Positions 18,990 to 28,536 of a stretch of DNA of 64,000 nt are shown here, piece by piece. The position numbers and the translations under genes are program-made. This DNA is from Methylotenera oryzisoli (GTDB lineage Bacteria > Pseudomonadota > Gammaproteobacteria > Burkholderiales > Methylophilaceae). Location of the stretch: contig NZ_PQVH01000001.1 of assembly GCF_004661485.1 (NCBI RefSeq), forward strand, positions 1 through 64,000. The letters run 5' to 3'. The notes below the pieces were generated by a model. That model was not told the DNA's origin, did not search any database, and saw only the letters and a list, made by a program, of their open reading frames with translations. Position 1 is the first letter of the stretch. Each line of letters opens with the position of its first letter.

Positions 18990-20260
18990 AAATTCATATT
19001 AAAAATGGTCAGTTGATTGACCCAAAAAACAACATTAACGACAAACTAGATGTGTTTATCGCTGCGGGTAAAGTTGTCGGCATCGGTGCCATGCCAGAAG
19101 GATTTGTTGCCACCAAAACCATTGACGCAACCAACCTGACCGTGTGCCCCGGACTAGTAGACCTATCCGCCAGACTGCGCGAGCCTGGAGACGAATACAA
19201 AGCCAGATTAGCCAGCGAATTACAAGCCGCAGTAGCCGGCGGTGTGACTAGCTTGGCGTGCCCGCCTGACACCGACCCAGTACTGGACGAACCTGGTTTG
19301 GTAGAAATGCTGAAACACCGTGCCAAGCAGCAAGGCCTTGCGCATGTCTATCCACTTGGCGCGATGACTAGACAGTTAAAAGGTGCGGCACTCTCAGAAA
19401 TGAATGAGTTGCACACCGCTGGTTGCGTCGGCTTCTCTCAAGCTAATATTGCGGTCACTGACACACAAGTGCTATGGCGTGCGATGGAATATGCCGCGAC
19501 TTTTGGTTTCACGCTATTTTTACATGCTGAAGAGCCGTTTTTAGCGGCAAAAGGTGTAGCACATGATGGCGAAGTTGCCACTAGGATGGGGCTAAAGGGC
19601 ATTCCTAGTGCGGCAGAAGCGCTGGCGCTAGCGAGCATATTACGCATTGCGCAAGAAACCGGCGCAAGCGTACATATTAGCCGCCTATCCACCGCAGAAG
19701 GTGTTGCCATGATACGCACAGCTAAAGCACAAGGTTTGAAAGTAAGCTGTGACGTAAGTGCGAACCACTTACTATTGACCGAACACGACATTGCCTACTT
19801 TGATGCTAACTGCCACTTAAAACCGCCACTACGTACGCAGCGAGACAAAGCTGAACTAAGTGCCGGCTTAAAAGATGGTACTATCGATGCCATCTGCTCA
19901 GACCACACACCCGTGGATGACGATGCCAAATTGGCGCCGTTTGCTGAAGCTGAGATTGGGGCAACTGGCTTAGAGCTTTTGCTGCCATTAACACTCAAAT
20001 GGGCCGCGCAAGAGAAGGTAAGCTTGTCGCACGCCATTGAACGCATTACCAAGGCCTCTGCCAACATTCTAGGCGTTGCTGCTGGGAATTTAAGCCCAAA
20101 CAGTAATGCAGACCTGTGTATCTTTGACGCTAACGAGTACTGGAAAGTCAGCCCAAAAACACTGAAAAGCCAAGGAAAAAATACGCCGTTTACCGGACTG
20201 GAGCTTGCAGGCAAGGTGAAGTTCACATTGGTTAACGGGCAAGTGGTATATCACGATTAA
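18986..20260 (+). CDS. pyrC: Dihydroorotase homologue PyrC', probably inactive, ATCase-associated
   Basis: A 424-aa amidohydrolase-fold protein of the class I dihydroorotase family. The metal-binding HxH of active enzymes (DxHxHLREPG) is replaced: the sequence reads D59-L-S61-A-R63-L-REPG, so both histidines are lost. Later motifs LFLHAEE, VHISRL and CSDHTPV are kept. This is the pattern of PyrC' in Pseudomonas putida and aeruginosa, a catalytically dead subunit needed for ATCase assembly. The start overlaps the pyrB stop by 4 bp. A separate active dihydroorotase is expected elsewhere in the genome. The product is often annotated simply as dihydroorotase. Confidence 0.93.
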   Translation: MKIHIKNGQLIDPKNNINDKLDVFIAAGKVVGIGAMPEGFVATKTIDATNLTVCPGLVDLSARLREPGDEYKARLASELQAAVAGGVTSLACPPDTDPVLDEPGLVEMLKHRAKQQGLAHVYPLGAMTRQLKGAALSEMNELHTAGCVGFSQANIAVTDTQVLWRAMEYAATFGFTLFLHAEEPFLAAKGVAHDGEVATRMGLKGIPSAAEALALASILRIAQETGASVHISRLSTAEGVAMIRTAKAQGLKVSCDVSANHLLLTEHDIAYFDANCHLKPPLRTQRDKAELSAGLKDGTIDAICSDHTPVDDDAKLAPFAEAEIGATGLELLLPLTLKWAAQEKVSLSHAIERITKASANILGVAAGNLSPNSNADLCIFDANEYWKVSPKTLKSQGKNTPFTGLELAGKVKFTLVNGQVVYHD

Positions 20261-20301
20261 ATCAACACCCAGACTGTATAGCACTTAATTTACAATAAAA
20301 A

Positions 20302-20329
20302 AGGCGCTGATGATCAGCGCCTTTTTTTA
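20302..20329. terminator. Rho-independent terminator, pyrC' and possibly pilU
   Basis: A perfect 9-bp stem (AGGCGCTGA / TCAGCGCCT) with a 3-base loop. It is flanked by an A run on the left and seven T on the right, so it can work in both directions between the convergent pyrC' and pilU genes. Confidence 0.92.
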
Positions 20330-20343
20330 TTGTTGAGATGACC

Positions 20344-21492
20344 TTACACTATGCCTAATGCATCCAGCCCAGCGGACAAGTCTTTACTGTGCGCACCTTT
20401 ACCTTCCAGTTTAATTTTTAGGCGCAGGTCGTTGACTGAGTCAGCATTACGCAAAGCATCTTCGTAAGTAATCGCATCAGCCTCGTACAAATCAAATAAT
20501 GATTGGTCAAAGGTTTGCATTCCTAACTCGCGCGATTTAGCAATAATCTCTTTAATCTCGTGCACTTCACCCTTAAAGATTAAATCTGAAATTAATGGTG
20601 AGTTCAGCATGACCTCCATTGCTGCTGTCCTACCCTTGCCTTCCTTTTTAGGAATTAAGCGTTGCGACACAAAAGCACGCACATTCAACGATAAGTCCAT
20701 CAACAATTGATGGCGGCGCTCTTCGGGGAAGAAGTTAATAATACGGTCTAACGCCTGATTAGTGCTATTGGCATGCAATGTGGCCATACAGAGGTGGCCG
20801 GTTTCTGCAAAGGCAATCGCATAGTCCATGGTTTCACGGTCGCGAATTTCACCAATCAAAATCACATCCGGTGCCTGACGTAAGGTGTTTTTCAAGGCAA
20901 TGTGCCAATTATCTGTATCCACCCCCACTTCACGTTGGGTCACAATACAGTTCTTGTGCTCATGCACGAACTCAACCGGATCTTCAATGGTAATAATATG
21001 CCCATAGCTGTTTTGGTTACGATAGCCCACCATTGCCGCAAGTGAAGTCGACTTACCGGAGCCGGTGCCACCCACAAAAATAACCAAACCACGCTTGGTC
21101 ATTGCCACGTCTTTTAGTACTGGCGGCAAGCCTAAATCATCAATTTCAGGAATTTTGGTCGTAATCGTTCTAAATACCAAGCCCACAGAGCCTCGTTGCA
21201 CAAATGCATTTACACGGAAACGCGCCACACTAGGAATACCAATGGCAAAGTTACACTCATTGGTGGCATCAAACTCCGCGGTTTGCTTATCGTTCATAAT
21301 CGCACGTGAAATTTCACGCGCCTGTAACGCTGATAACACCTGACTGCTCAACGGCGTTACTTTACCATCCACCTTGATTGCCGGCGGGAACCCAACGGTA
21401 ATGAACAAATCAGAAGCGTTTTTAGCCAACATCAACCGTAATAAGTCGAACACAAACTTCTCAGCTTGCCCTTTTTCCATTTGCCCTTGCAC
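20344..21492 (-). CDS. pilU: Type IV pilus twitching motility ATPase PilU
   Basis: A 382-aa retraction ATPase paralogue acting with PilT. It has LLRLMLAKNASDLFITVGFPP at the N-terminus. The Walker A GGTGSGKSTS, the Asp box, Walker B (APDVILIGEIRD) and AETGHLCMATLHANS follow. The variant GGTGSGK and the longer C-terminus (KGAHSKDLSAGLD) are PilU-like rather than PilT-like. The start is GTG at 21492, supported by AAGGGAG five bases upstream; an ATG at 21480 has a poorer site. It lies 58 bp behind pilT. Confidence 0.95.
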   Translation of the reverse strand: MQGQMEKGQAEKFVFDLLRLMLAKNASDLFITVGFPPAIKVDGKVTPLSSQVLSALQAREISRAIMNDKQTAEFDATNECNFAIGIPSVARFRVNAFVQRGSVGLVFRTITTKIPEIDDLGLPPVLKDVAMTKRGLVIFVGGTGSGKSTSLAAMVGYRNQNSYGHIITIEDPVEFVHEHKNCIVTQREVGVDTDNWHIALKNTLRQAPDVILIGEIRDRETMDYAIAFAETGHLCMATLHANSTNQALDRIINFFPEERRHQLLMDLSLNVRAFVSQRLIPKKEGKGRTAAMEVMLNSPLISDLIFKGEVHEIKEIIAKSRELGMQTFDQSLFDLYEADAITYEDALRNADSVNDLRLKIKLEGKGAHSKDLSAGLDALGIV

Positions 21493-21550
21493 GATGACTC
21501 CCTTTACTAAACCTAATATGAATGCGTTATCCTAAATACTAACGTGCTAT

Positions 21551-22594
21551 CTAGCCTAAGATGGCATCTTTGTTTGCTGCTTTTGCGCGAGCTTCATTCG
21601 CTGAAACCACGCCACGTTTGACTAGATCCTGTAAGTTTTGATCCAGCGTTTGCATGCCAACATTCTGCCCAGTTTGAATCGCTGAATACATTTGTGGAAT
21701 TTTATTCTCACGAATCAGGTTACGAATCGCTGGCGTCCCAATCATAATCTCGTGCGCGGCAACTCGCCCCTGCTCATCTTTAGTTTTTAACAAGGTTTGG
21801 GAAATCACCGCACGTAAAGACTCAGACAACATTGAGCGCACCATTTCTTTTTCAGCCGCCGGGAATACGTCGATAATACGGTCTACCGTTTTAGCCGCAG
21901 AGCTTGTATGCAAGGTACCAAACACCATATGCCCGGTTTCTGCGGCAGTCAACGCTAAACGGATAGTCTCTAGATCGCGTAGCTCACCCACCAAAATCAC
22001 ATCAGGGTCTTCACGCAAAGCTGAACGCAGGGCATTGTTAAATGACAATGTATGTGGACCAACCTCACGCTGGTTAATTAAACACTTTTTAGATTGATGC
22101 ACAAACTCAATCGGATCTTCAACCGTAAGAATATGCCCGAACTCTTTGTCGTTAATATAATCAATCATTGCGGCGAGGGTAGTAGACTTACCAGAACCGG
22201 TAGGCCCAGTAACCAAACAGATACCACGAGGGGTATCCGCAATATCTTTAAAAATGGCAGGGCAATTTAACTGTTCCAGCGTTAGTATTTTTGAAGGAAT
22301 CGTACGGAATACCGCGCCAGAGCCGCGATTATGATTAAAAGCGTTAACGCGGAAACGCGCTAAGTTCGGAATCTCGAATGAAAAGTCACATTCCAATGTT
22401 TCTTCATACACCTTGCGTTGACCATCATTCATGATGTCGTACACCATGTCATGCACTTCACTGTGGTCCATCGCTGGTACATTGATTTTTCTAATATCTC
22501 CGTGTACACGGATCATTGGAGGCAGGCCTGCAGATAAGTGTAAATCTGAGGCTTTATTTTTAACTGAAAATGCGAGTAAATCCGAAATATCCAC
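21551..22594 (-). CDS. pilT: Type IV pilus retraction ATPase PilT
   Basis: A 347-aa hexameric ATPase that depolymerises type IV pili and powers twitching motility. It shows MDISDLLAFSVKNKASDLHLSAGLPP, Walker A GPTGSGKSTT, the catalytic Walker B segment DPDVILVGELRDLET, AETGHMVFGTLHT and the AIRNLIRENKI motif that is characteristic of PilT. It starts with GTG at 22594 after CAGGAG. Divergent from yggS, 73 bp apart, as in Pseudomonas and many other proteobacteria. Confidence 0.97.
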   Translation of the reverse strand: MDISDLLAFSVKNKASDLHLSAGLPPMIRVHGDIRKINVPAMDHSEVHDMVYDIMNDGQRKVYEETLECDFSFEIPNLARFRVNAFNHNRGSGAVFRTIPSKILTLEQLNCPAIFKDIADTPRGICLVTGPTGSGKSTTLAAMIDYINDKEFGHILTVEDPIEFVHQSKKCLINQREVGPHTLSFNNALRSALREDPDVILVGELRDLETIRLALTAAETGHMVFGTLHTSSAAKTVDRIIDVFPAAEKEMVRSMLSESLRAVISQTLLKTKDEQGRVAAHEIMIGTPAIRNLIRENKIPQMYSAIQTGQNVGMQTLDQNLQDLVKRGVVSANEARAKAANKDAILG

Positions 22595-22667
22595 AACCTG
22601 CTCCTGATATAATTCTGATGGTTAATTTTTAGTTATTACATGCTCGAACTTCTAGGCTTAGTGAATT

Positions 22668-23363
22668 ATGACCACAATTAGCAATCGCTTGCAAGATATT
22701 CTAGCAACTATCCAATCTGCAGCTGCCTCCAGCCCCAGCCACCAACAGGTGCAATTGCTCGCAGTAAGTAAAGCACAGTCGGCAGCCGCGATACGCGATG
22801 CTTACGCAGCTGGACAGATCGCTTTTGGTGAGAACTACAGCCAAGAAGCACTGGAAAAACAAAAGCAGCTCACAGACCTCGCCATAGAATGGCACTTTAT
22901 TGGCCCGATACAAAGCAACAAGACCCAATTGATTGCACAAAACTTTAGCTGGGTGCACAGTGTAGACCGCCTGAAAATTGCCCAGCGTCTGAACGAGGCC
23001 AGATCATCTATATTGCGACCACTGCAGGTATGCATACAAGTCAATGTAAGCAATGAAGAGTCCAAAAGCGGTGTATTACCAGACCAGCTGGAAGCCTTAG
23101 CGGTAGCGATTAACGTGCTACCTAATTTAAAACTGCGCGGTCTGATGGCAATTCCAGCCCCGACTACAGACCAAGCACAGCAGATTGCACAATTTAAACA
23201 AGTAAGAGAATGCTATGATGCGCTTATCCGCAAGGGATTTGCACTAGATACGCTGTCTATCGGTATGTCTAATGACTATCAAACAGCCATTACCCAAGGG
23301 GCAACCATTGTGCGTATCGGCTCGGCGCTGTTTGGTGCAAGAGCACCTCTAAAGGCAGCCTAG
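22668..23363 (+). CDS. yggS: YggS family pyridoxal phosphate homeostasis protein
   Basis: A 231-aa PLP-binding TIM-barrel protein without known catalytic activity that keeps free PLP and amino acid pools balanced. The PLP lysine is in LLAVSKAQ (about residue 31). GENYSQEALEK, WHFIGPIQSNK and SIGMSNDYQTAI are family signatures. Upstream of proC and yggT, in the conserved pilT-yggS-proC-yggT cluster. Confidence 0.95.
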   Translation: MTTISNRLQDILATIQSAAASSPSHQQVQLLAVSKAQSAAAIRDAYAAGQIAFGENYSQEALEKQKQLTDLAIEWHFIGPIQSNKTQLIAQNFSWVHSVDRLKIAQRLNEARSSILRPLQVCIQVNVSNEESKSGVLPDQLEALAVAINVLPNLKLRGLMAIPAPTTDQAQQIAQFKQVRECYDALIRKGFALDTLSIGMSNDYQTAITQGATIVRIGSALFGARAPLKAA

Positions 23364-23475
23364 TAAAAATTGTAGCCAGATTTAATTAGCACGGACATAC
23401 TTGAATACAAAAAAACTAAATACGTAATACAAATAAACACTTAAGATAATTAAATACTGAAATTTAAGGGCATAA

Positions 23476-24282
23476 ATGAAGATTAACTTTATTGGCGGCG
23501 GCAATATGGCGCGCGCAATTATTGGCGGCTTGAAACAAAATGGTTTTGATATGTCAGACATTACCGTGCTGGAGCCGGATGCACAAAAAAGAGCAGAGTT
23601 AGCGCAAGACCTTAATGTCCAAGTTACCGACACTTATGCTGAGTTTCGCAACACTGATGTGATTGTGCTCGCAGTTAAACCGCAGCAACTTAAGGAAGTT
23701 TGCCAGCAACTCAACCCTGTACTGACATCGCAACTGGTCGTTTCGATTGCCGCCGGCGTCAGAAGCAAAGATATGTCCACTTGGCTTAATCACTACCAAG
23801 GGATTGTGCGCGTCATGCCAAACACTCCGGCGCAAATTCAGGCAGGCGTCTCCGCACTTTATGCGATGCCGCAAGTTACGCAAACACAGCGTGAGCAAGC
23901 CACGACCATTCTTGCAGCGGTGGGTAAAACCTTATGGCTGGATGATGAGGCAAAAATGGACGCGGTCACTGCGATATCAGGTAGCGGCCCGGCTTATGTG
24001 TTCTACTTTATAGAAGCATTGCAAGCTGCAGGCGTGGCATTAGGCTTGAAAGATGAAGAAGCCAACATGCTAGCGCTGCAAACATTTGCCGGCGCCAGTT
24101 TACTAGCAACGCAAAGCAACACTGACGTTAAAACTCTGCGCGCGCAGGTTACCTCTAAGGGTGGTACAACGGAACAGGGTATCCTGAGTTTGGAATCTGC
24201 AGATATCAAACAAATCATTGCTCAAGCGGCCAAGGCGGCGGCTGATAAGTCAGTGACATTAGGAGACCTGCTAGGTCAATAA
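23476..24282 (+). CDS. proC: Pyrroline-5-carboxylate reductase
   Basis: Last step of proline synthesis: reduces pyrroline-5-carboxylate with NAD(P)H. The 268-aa protein has the Rossmann motif INFIGGGNMARAIIGGL, VLAVKPQQ, RVMPNTPA and the C-terminal signature beginning at SGSGPAYVFYFIEAL and running through VTSKGGTTEQG. Start at ATG 23476. The gap of 112 bp after yggS allows an own promoter. yggT follows 16 bp later. Confidence 0.96.
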   Translation: MKINFIGGGNMARAIIGGLKQNGFDMSDITVLEPDAQKRAELAQDLNVQVTDTYAEFRNTDVIVLAVKPQQLKEVCQQLNPVLTSQLVVSIAAGVRSKDMSTWLNHYQGIVRVMPNTPAQIQAGVSALYAMPQVTQTQREQATTILAAVGKTLWLDDEAKMDAVTAISGSGPAYVFYFIEALQAAGVALGLKDEEANMLALQTFAGASLLATQSNTDVKTLRAQVTSKGGTTEQGILSLESADIKQIIAQAAKAAADKSVTLGDLLGQ

Positions 24283-24298
24283 TTACCTAGGAAACACT

Positions 24299-24874
24299 AT
24301 GCTCAATAACGCCATTTTATTTTTGCTGCAAGCAGTGCTCAGCATACTGAGCTTTGCCTTTTTACTACGTTTTTATTTTCAACTGACCAAGGCGCCATTT
24401 CAAAATCAACTCGCGCAGTTAATCGTCACCGTGACTAATTTTGCAGTCAAGCCTATGCGCCGCATTTTGCCTAGCATTGGCAAAATAGATCTATCTACGC
24501 TGGCACTAGCTTACCTCACACAACTTATTCTCAGTGTATGTACTTTATGGCTCAAAGGCTTTCCTATTCTCATTGCAGGAAGTACGGTTTGGATCGTTAT
24601 CTTTGGCATAGCACTCATTGGTATCGTCAGCATTAGCCTATCTATTTTCCTGTACGCGGTGTTAATTCAAGCCATCTTAAGCTGGGTTAACCCGCACACC
24701 CCTATTGCACCAGTTTTAAATAGTCTGACTTATCCGGTGTTGCGTATCTTCAGAAAATACATCCCGCCTGCGGGAAATTTTGACCTGAGTCCATTGGCGT
24801 TTATCATTACGGCACAGTTATTGCTAACTACTATACTAATTCCATTAGAAAACAACTTACTATCTACGTTGTAA
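24299..24874 (+). CDS. yggT: YggT family integral membrane protein
   Basis: A 191-aa membrane protein with two YGGT repeats, each with two helices: LRFYFQLTKAPFQNQLAQLI...MRRILP in the first and LSWVNPHTPIAP...LRIFRKYIPP in the second. The NPHxP and LRIFRxxIPP motifs identify the family. Function in bacteria is unknown, with osmotic stress or membrane biogenesis suggested. It follows proC by 16 bp and precedes the dynamin-like gene by 14 bp, so the three are probably cotranscribed. Confidence 0.93.
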   Translation: MLNNAILFLLQAVLSILSFAFLLRFYFQLTKAPFQNQLAQLIVTVTNFAVKPMRRILPSIGKIDLSTLALAYLTQLILSVCTLWLKGFPILIAGSTVWIVIFGIALIGIVSISLSIFLYAVLIQAILSWVNPHTPIAPVLNSLTYPVLRIFRKYIPPAGNFDLSPLAFIITAQLLLTTILIPLENNLLSTL

Positions 24875-24888
24875 GTTAAGATAACACC

Positions 24889-26976
24889 ATGAGTATATCG
24901 ATATCTAATTCTGTACCACTTCAGGCAACGGCTGATATTTCGACGTTAACTTCGAAAATTACAGAGTACAGTCAATGGCGAGCAAACCTTATTGCTACGA
25001 TTGACGAATATATCGATTGGACGGGCCATGCTGAGGCGCTCAATGCCATACAAGAATTAAGACTGTATGATATTAAAGAAATCTTAAAAAAGGATCAGTT
25101 AGTATTAGCACTCTTGGCCGAGTTCTCACGCGGCAAAACCGAGACCATTAACGCCCTCTTCTTTTCCGACTTTAACCAAAGACTGCTACCGAGTGAGCCA
25201 GGGCGCACAACCATGTGCCCTACCGAGATTTTCTGGAGTGATAAAGAGGAGCCTTGTATCAAACTCCTACCTATTGAAACCAGACAATCTGACGACACGC
25301 TCAGTTACCTGAAAACTACGCCAGATGTCTGGCACAAAATTAGGCTAGATATTGATTCTGCCGACGCAATGAAGCAAACCTTGCGCGCACTGGTACAAAA
25401 ACGAGACGTCAGCATTGATACCGCAAAAAGGCTAGGTTTCTGGAATGAAGATGACACCAGTATGCAACGTCAGTTTGCCGAAAGCGGAAAAGTTGAGATA
25501 CCCGTTTGGCGTCACGCGCTAATCAACTACCCTCACCCGCTTCTAAAAAATGGCTTGGTAGTATTAGATACACCAGGCCTTAATACCATGGGCGCAGAGC
25601 CTGAGCTTACGCTTAGCATTCTGCCCAATGCTCAAGCGATTTTATTTCTAACCGCAACAGATACTGGCATTACTAAATCTGACATGCAGATTTGGAACAG
25701 CTACGTACAAAAGCGTGCAGCTCATAAACTGGTTGTATTAAACAAAATTGATATTCTTTGGGACGGGCTGGAGTCCGATACCGAAGTTGAGCAACTGATT
25801 CAAAAACAGATTAAAAATACAGCGCATGAACTAGGTTTAGATGCACATAATATTTTTGCTATCTCAGCCCAGAAAGCACTTGTTGCCAAAATTAGAAAAG
25901 ATGAAACGCTACTTAAACGTAGCGGCATCAATAAACTGGAAAACTCGCTTGCCGAACAAATGGTGCAGTCCAAGCACGAGATTCTAGGCAGAGCAGTTGT
26001 CACAGAGTGCTCCAATATGATTAGGGCATCTCGGAAAATTGCCCAAATCCGCGTTGACAGTATAAAAAATCAACTCGCAGAACTGAGAGAACTACAGCAT
26101 AAAAGCCATGATGCTTCCAAAGAGATTCTAGCCAAAGTCGTTGCTGAGCGAAAACGCTATGAAGCATCGATTCTTACCTTTAACCAAGGTAGTGAAAAAA
26201 TCAAACGATTAAGCAGTAAATTACTACGCCACTTAAGCCTTGGCTATTTAGACACAACGCTCGCACAAACCAAACAAGACATGGGCGACAGCTGGACAAC
26301 CGTTGGACTTAACCGCAACATTCGTGAAATCACTAGGTTAGCGATTAACCTTGCAGAGGAAATCAGCATCGAGGGACAAATTATTAAAAAACATGCGGAT
26401 GATCTATACCAACTATTTTGGAGTAAGCATGGCTTTGAGAAAACAGAAGCGGTTAAACTCGATATGCGCAATTTTATTGAGAACATTCAAGCGCTAGAAA
26501 AAGTGACAGAAGAGTTCTGCACCAGCCCAGTCAACCTCCTGACAGAGAAAAACTTCTTAATTCGCAAGTTCTTCTTGGGCTTGGGCGTACAAATTCAGGC
26601 TATATTTGAACAAGCGCATCTTGATTGCACCCACTGGCTCAATCAAGTGATTGGTGAGTTAAAGAATCAAATTAATGTACACAAAACTGCGCTGGATCAA
26701 CGTGCAGAGACACTGATGGAGTCACACAACAACGCAGACAAAGTGATTAAAAATATAGCGAATGCTGAAAAGAACCTGACCAAATATCAAGATCAATCTA
26801 ATCAACTGGATGCTATCTTACTCAAGCTCATGCGCAGTGCCAAGTTTAGTACCGAGGATAACAAAGCGCACGCAATAGAAAGCAACATGGTGCATTTAAA
26901 TGTAACGGCTAAAACTAACACGAGTGAGCGTGAAATGGGTAAATCAAACGTTAAGTTTGATGCCCCTTTTATTTAG
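24889..26976 (+). CDS. Bacterial dynamin-like GTPase
   Basis: A 695-aa large GTPase of the Dynamin_N family. The GTP-binding set is visible in order: G1 AEFSRGKT (77-84, with Ala in place of the usual first Gly), G2 threonines 107-108 in GRTTMCPTE, G3 DTPG (227-230) and G4 NKID (285-288). Residues from about 370 to 650 are helical and rich in heptad-like charge patterns, as in the stalk of dynamins. A more hydrophobic segment (about 556-573) might be a membrane-contacting paddle. No clear membrane helix or partner dynamin gene is adjacent. Family members remodel or fuse membranes, but the job here is unknown. It is 14 bp after yggT. Confidence 0.85.
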   Translation: MSISISNSVPLQATADISTLTSKITEYSQWRANLIATIDEYIDWTGHAEALNAIQELRLYDIKEILKKDQLVLALLAEFSRGKTETINALFFSDFNQRLLPSEPGRTTMCPTEIFWSDKEEPCIKLLPIETRQSDDTLSYLKTTPDVWHKIRLDIDSADAMKQTLRALVQKRDVSIDTAKRLGFWNEDDTSMQRQFAESGKVEIPVWRHALINYPHPLLKNGLVVLDTPGLNTMGAEPELTLSILPNAQAILFLTATDTGITKSDMQIWNSYVQKRAAHKLVVLNKIDILWDGLESDTEVEQLIQKQIKNTAHELGLDAHNIFAISAQKALVAKIRKDETLLKRSGINKLENSLAEQMVQSKHEILGRAVVTECSNMIRASRKIAQIRVDSIKNQLAELRELQHKSHDASKEILAKVVAERKRYEASILTFNQGSEKIKRLSSKLLRHLSLGYLDTTLAQTKQDMGDSWTTVGLNRNIREITRLAINLAEEISIEGQIIKKHADDLYQLFWSKHGFEKTEAVKLDMRNFIENIQALEKVTEEFCTSPVNLLTEKNFLIRKFFLGLGVQIQAIFEQAHLDCTHWLNQVIGELKNQINVHKTALDQRAETLMESHNNADKVIKNIANAEKNLTKYQDQSNQLDAILLKLMRSAKFSTEDNKAHAIESNMVHLNVTAKTNTSEREMGKSNVKFDAPFI

Positions 26977-27057
26977 CGTTGTTGAGCACCTATCTAATAA
27001 CGTCTTGGTAATTACTTGAAAAGACTACTGTATCTATCAATGACAGTATTCAGGCGA

Positions 27058-28509
27058 TTACATCAAAATAATATCAAACGACTCTTGCGCATAGCTAGGC
27101 TCAACCTGCAGAGAAATAGGCTTAGCAATAAAATCCGACAGATTGGCTAAACTCTGCGATTCTTCATCCAGCAACATTTCGATTACTTTCGGTGCAGCAA
27201 GCACTCTCAACTCTCGTGCGCTAAACTGGCGCGCCTCACGTAACAGTTCACGTAAAATTTCATAACAGACAGTTTGTGCGGTTTTTAACTCACCCCGCCC
27301 CTTACATGTTGAGCATGGTTCACAAAGAATATGCGCTAAACTTTCTCGCGTTCTTTTACGCGTCATTTCCACTAAACCTAGTGGTGTAAAGCCATTAATG
27401 CCAGTACGCGCCCGGTCACGCGCCACAGCTTTTTGCAGTTCATCTAACACGGCGGCACGCTGCACGTCTTCATCCATATCAATAAAATCAATAATGATGA
27501 TGCCGCCCAGATTACGTAACCGTAATTGGCGCGCGATGGATTGCGCTGCTTCCAGATTGGTTTTAAAGATGGTATCGGACAGGTTTTTTCCACTCACAAA
27601 ACTACCAGTATTGACATCAACCGTGGTCAAAGCTTCAGTTTGGTCAAAAATCAAATAGCCGCCAGACTTTAACTCCACTTTGCGTGACATAGCTTTTTCG
27701 ATTTCCTGCTCGATACTATATAAGTCGAACAGCGGCCGCTCACCTTGGTAATGCACGAGTTTATCTAAGGCGGAAATTGCATATAAATTAGAAAAATCCA
27801 CCAAGCGCTGGTAAGTTTCACTGGAGTCCACACGCACCATTTCCGTATCCGCACATAATACGTCACGCAACACACGCATAGGCAAGTTCAAGTCTTGAAA
27901 AATCAATGTGCGCTCAGGTACTGTAATGCTCTGCTGCTTAATGTGCTTCCAGGTTTTATTTAAGTAATCAATATCTGCCAATAACTCTTCGTCAGTAGCG
28001 GCTTCTGACATGGTGCGAATGATATAGCCGCCAACCCTGTCTTCAGGCAGCAAGCCTAGCAAGCGGGCTTTTAAAGACTCACGCTCAGCCTCTATTTCAA
28101 TACGCTGCGACACCCCAATATGCTCTTGCTGAGGCAAATACACCAGAAAGCGCCCGGCAATACTGATGTGGGTCGTCAATCGTGCGCCTTTAGTGCCAAT
28201 TGGCTCTTTAATCACCTGCACCATGACAGACTGGCCTTCGTGCAACACTTCTTGAATTGGCCGCTTTAACTCAGCATCACCGCACGCTAAAACATCGCCT
28301 GCATGCAAGAAAGCAGCACGCTGCAAGCCAATCTCGACAAAGGCCGACTGCATGCCTGGCAGCACCCTGCACACAACGCCTCTATAGATATTACCGACTA
28401 ATCCTAGTGATGAGCTACGTTCAATCTGCAACTCTTGCACCACGCCGTTTTCCATCATGGCAATGCGTGTTTCTTGCGGTGTTACGTTAATTAGTACTTC
28501 TTCGCTCAA
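27058..28509 (-). CDS. rng: Ribonuclease G
   Basis: A 483-aa endoribonuclease that matures the 16S rRNA 5' end and decays mRNAs. It has an N-terminal S1 domain (about 38-115) and the RNase E/G catalytic core with metal ligands D298 (TTVDVNTG) and D341 (IIIDFIDMD). The zinc-link cysteines are in CEPCSTCKGRG (396-402). It lacks the long C-terminal scaffold of RNase E, which fixes it as RNase G. It is preceded by maf with a 27-bp gap, as in E. coli yhdE-rng. Confidence 0.96.
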   Translation of the reverse strand: MSEEVLINVTPQETRIAMMENGVVQELQIERSSSLGLVGNIYRGVVCRVLPGMQSAFVEIGLQRAAFLHAGDVLACGDAELKRPIQEVLHEGQSVMVQVIKEPIGTKGARLTTHISIAGRFLVYLPQQEHIGVSQRIEIEAERESLKARLLGLLPEDRVGGYIIRTMSEAATDEELLADIDYLNKTWKHIKQQSITVPERTLIFQDLNLPMRVLRDVLCADTEMVRVDSSETYQRLVDFSNLYAISALDKLVHYQGERPLFDLYSIEQEIEKAMSRKVELKSGGYLIFDQTEALTTVDVNTGSFVSGKNLSDTIFKTNLEAAQSIARQLRLRNLGGIIIIDFIDMDEDVQRAAVLDELQKAVARDRARTGINGFTPLGLVEMTRKRTRESLAHILCEPCSTCKGRGELKTAQTVCYEILRELLREARQFSARELRVLAAPKVIEMLLDEESQSLANLSDFIAKPISLQVEPSYAQESFDIILM

Positions 28510-28536
28510 TTTTTACCCACTTCATTCATTAATCGT

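Noticed and set aside
26977-27057. Hairpin candidate TACTGT...ACAGTA between the dynamin-like gene and rng
   Set aside because: Six-bp AT-rich stem with a loop of about 11 bases and no T run; not convincing.
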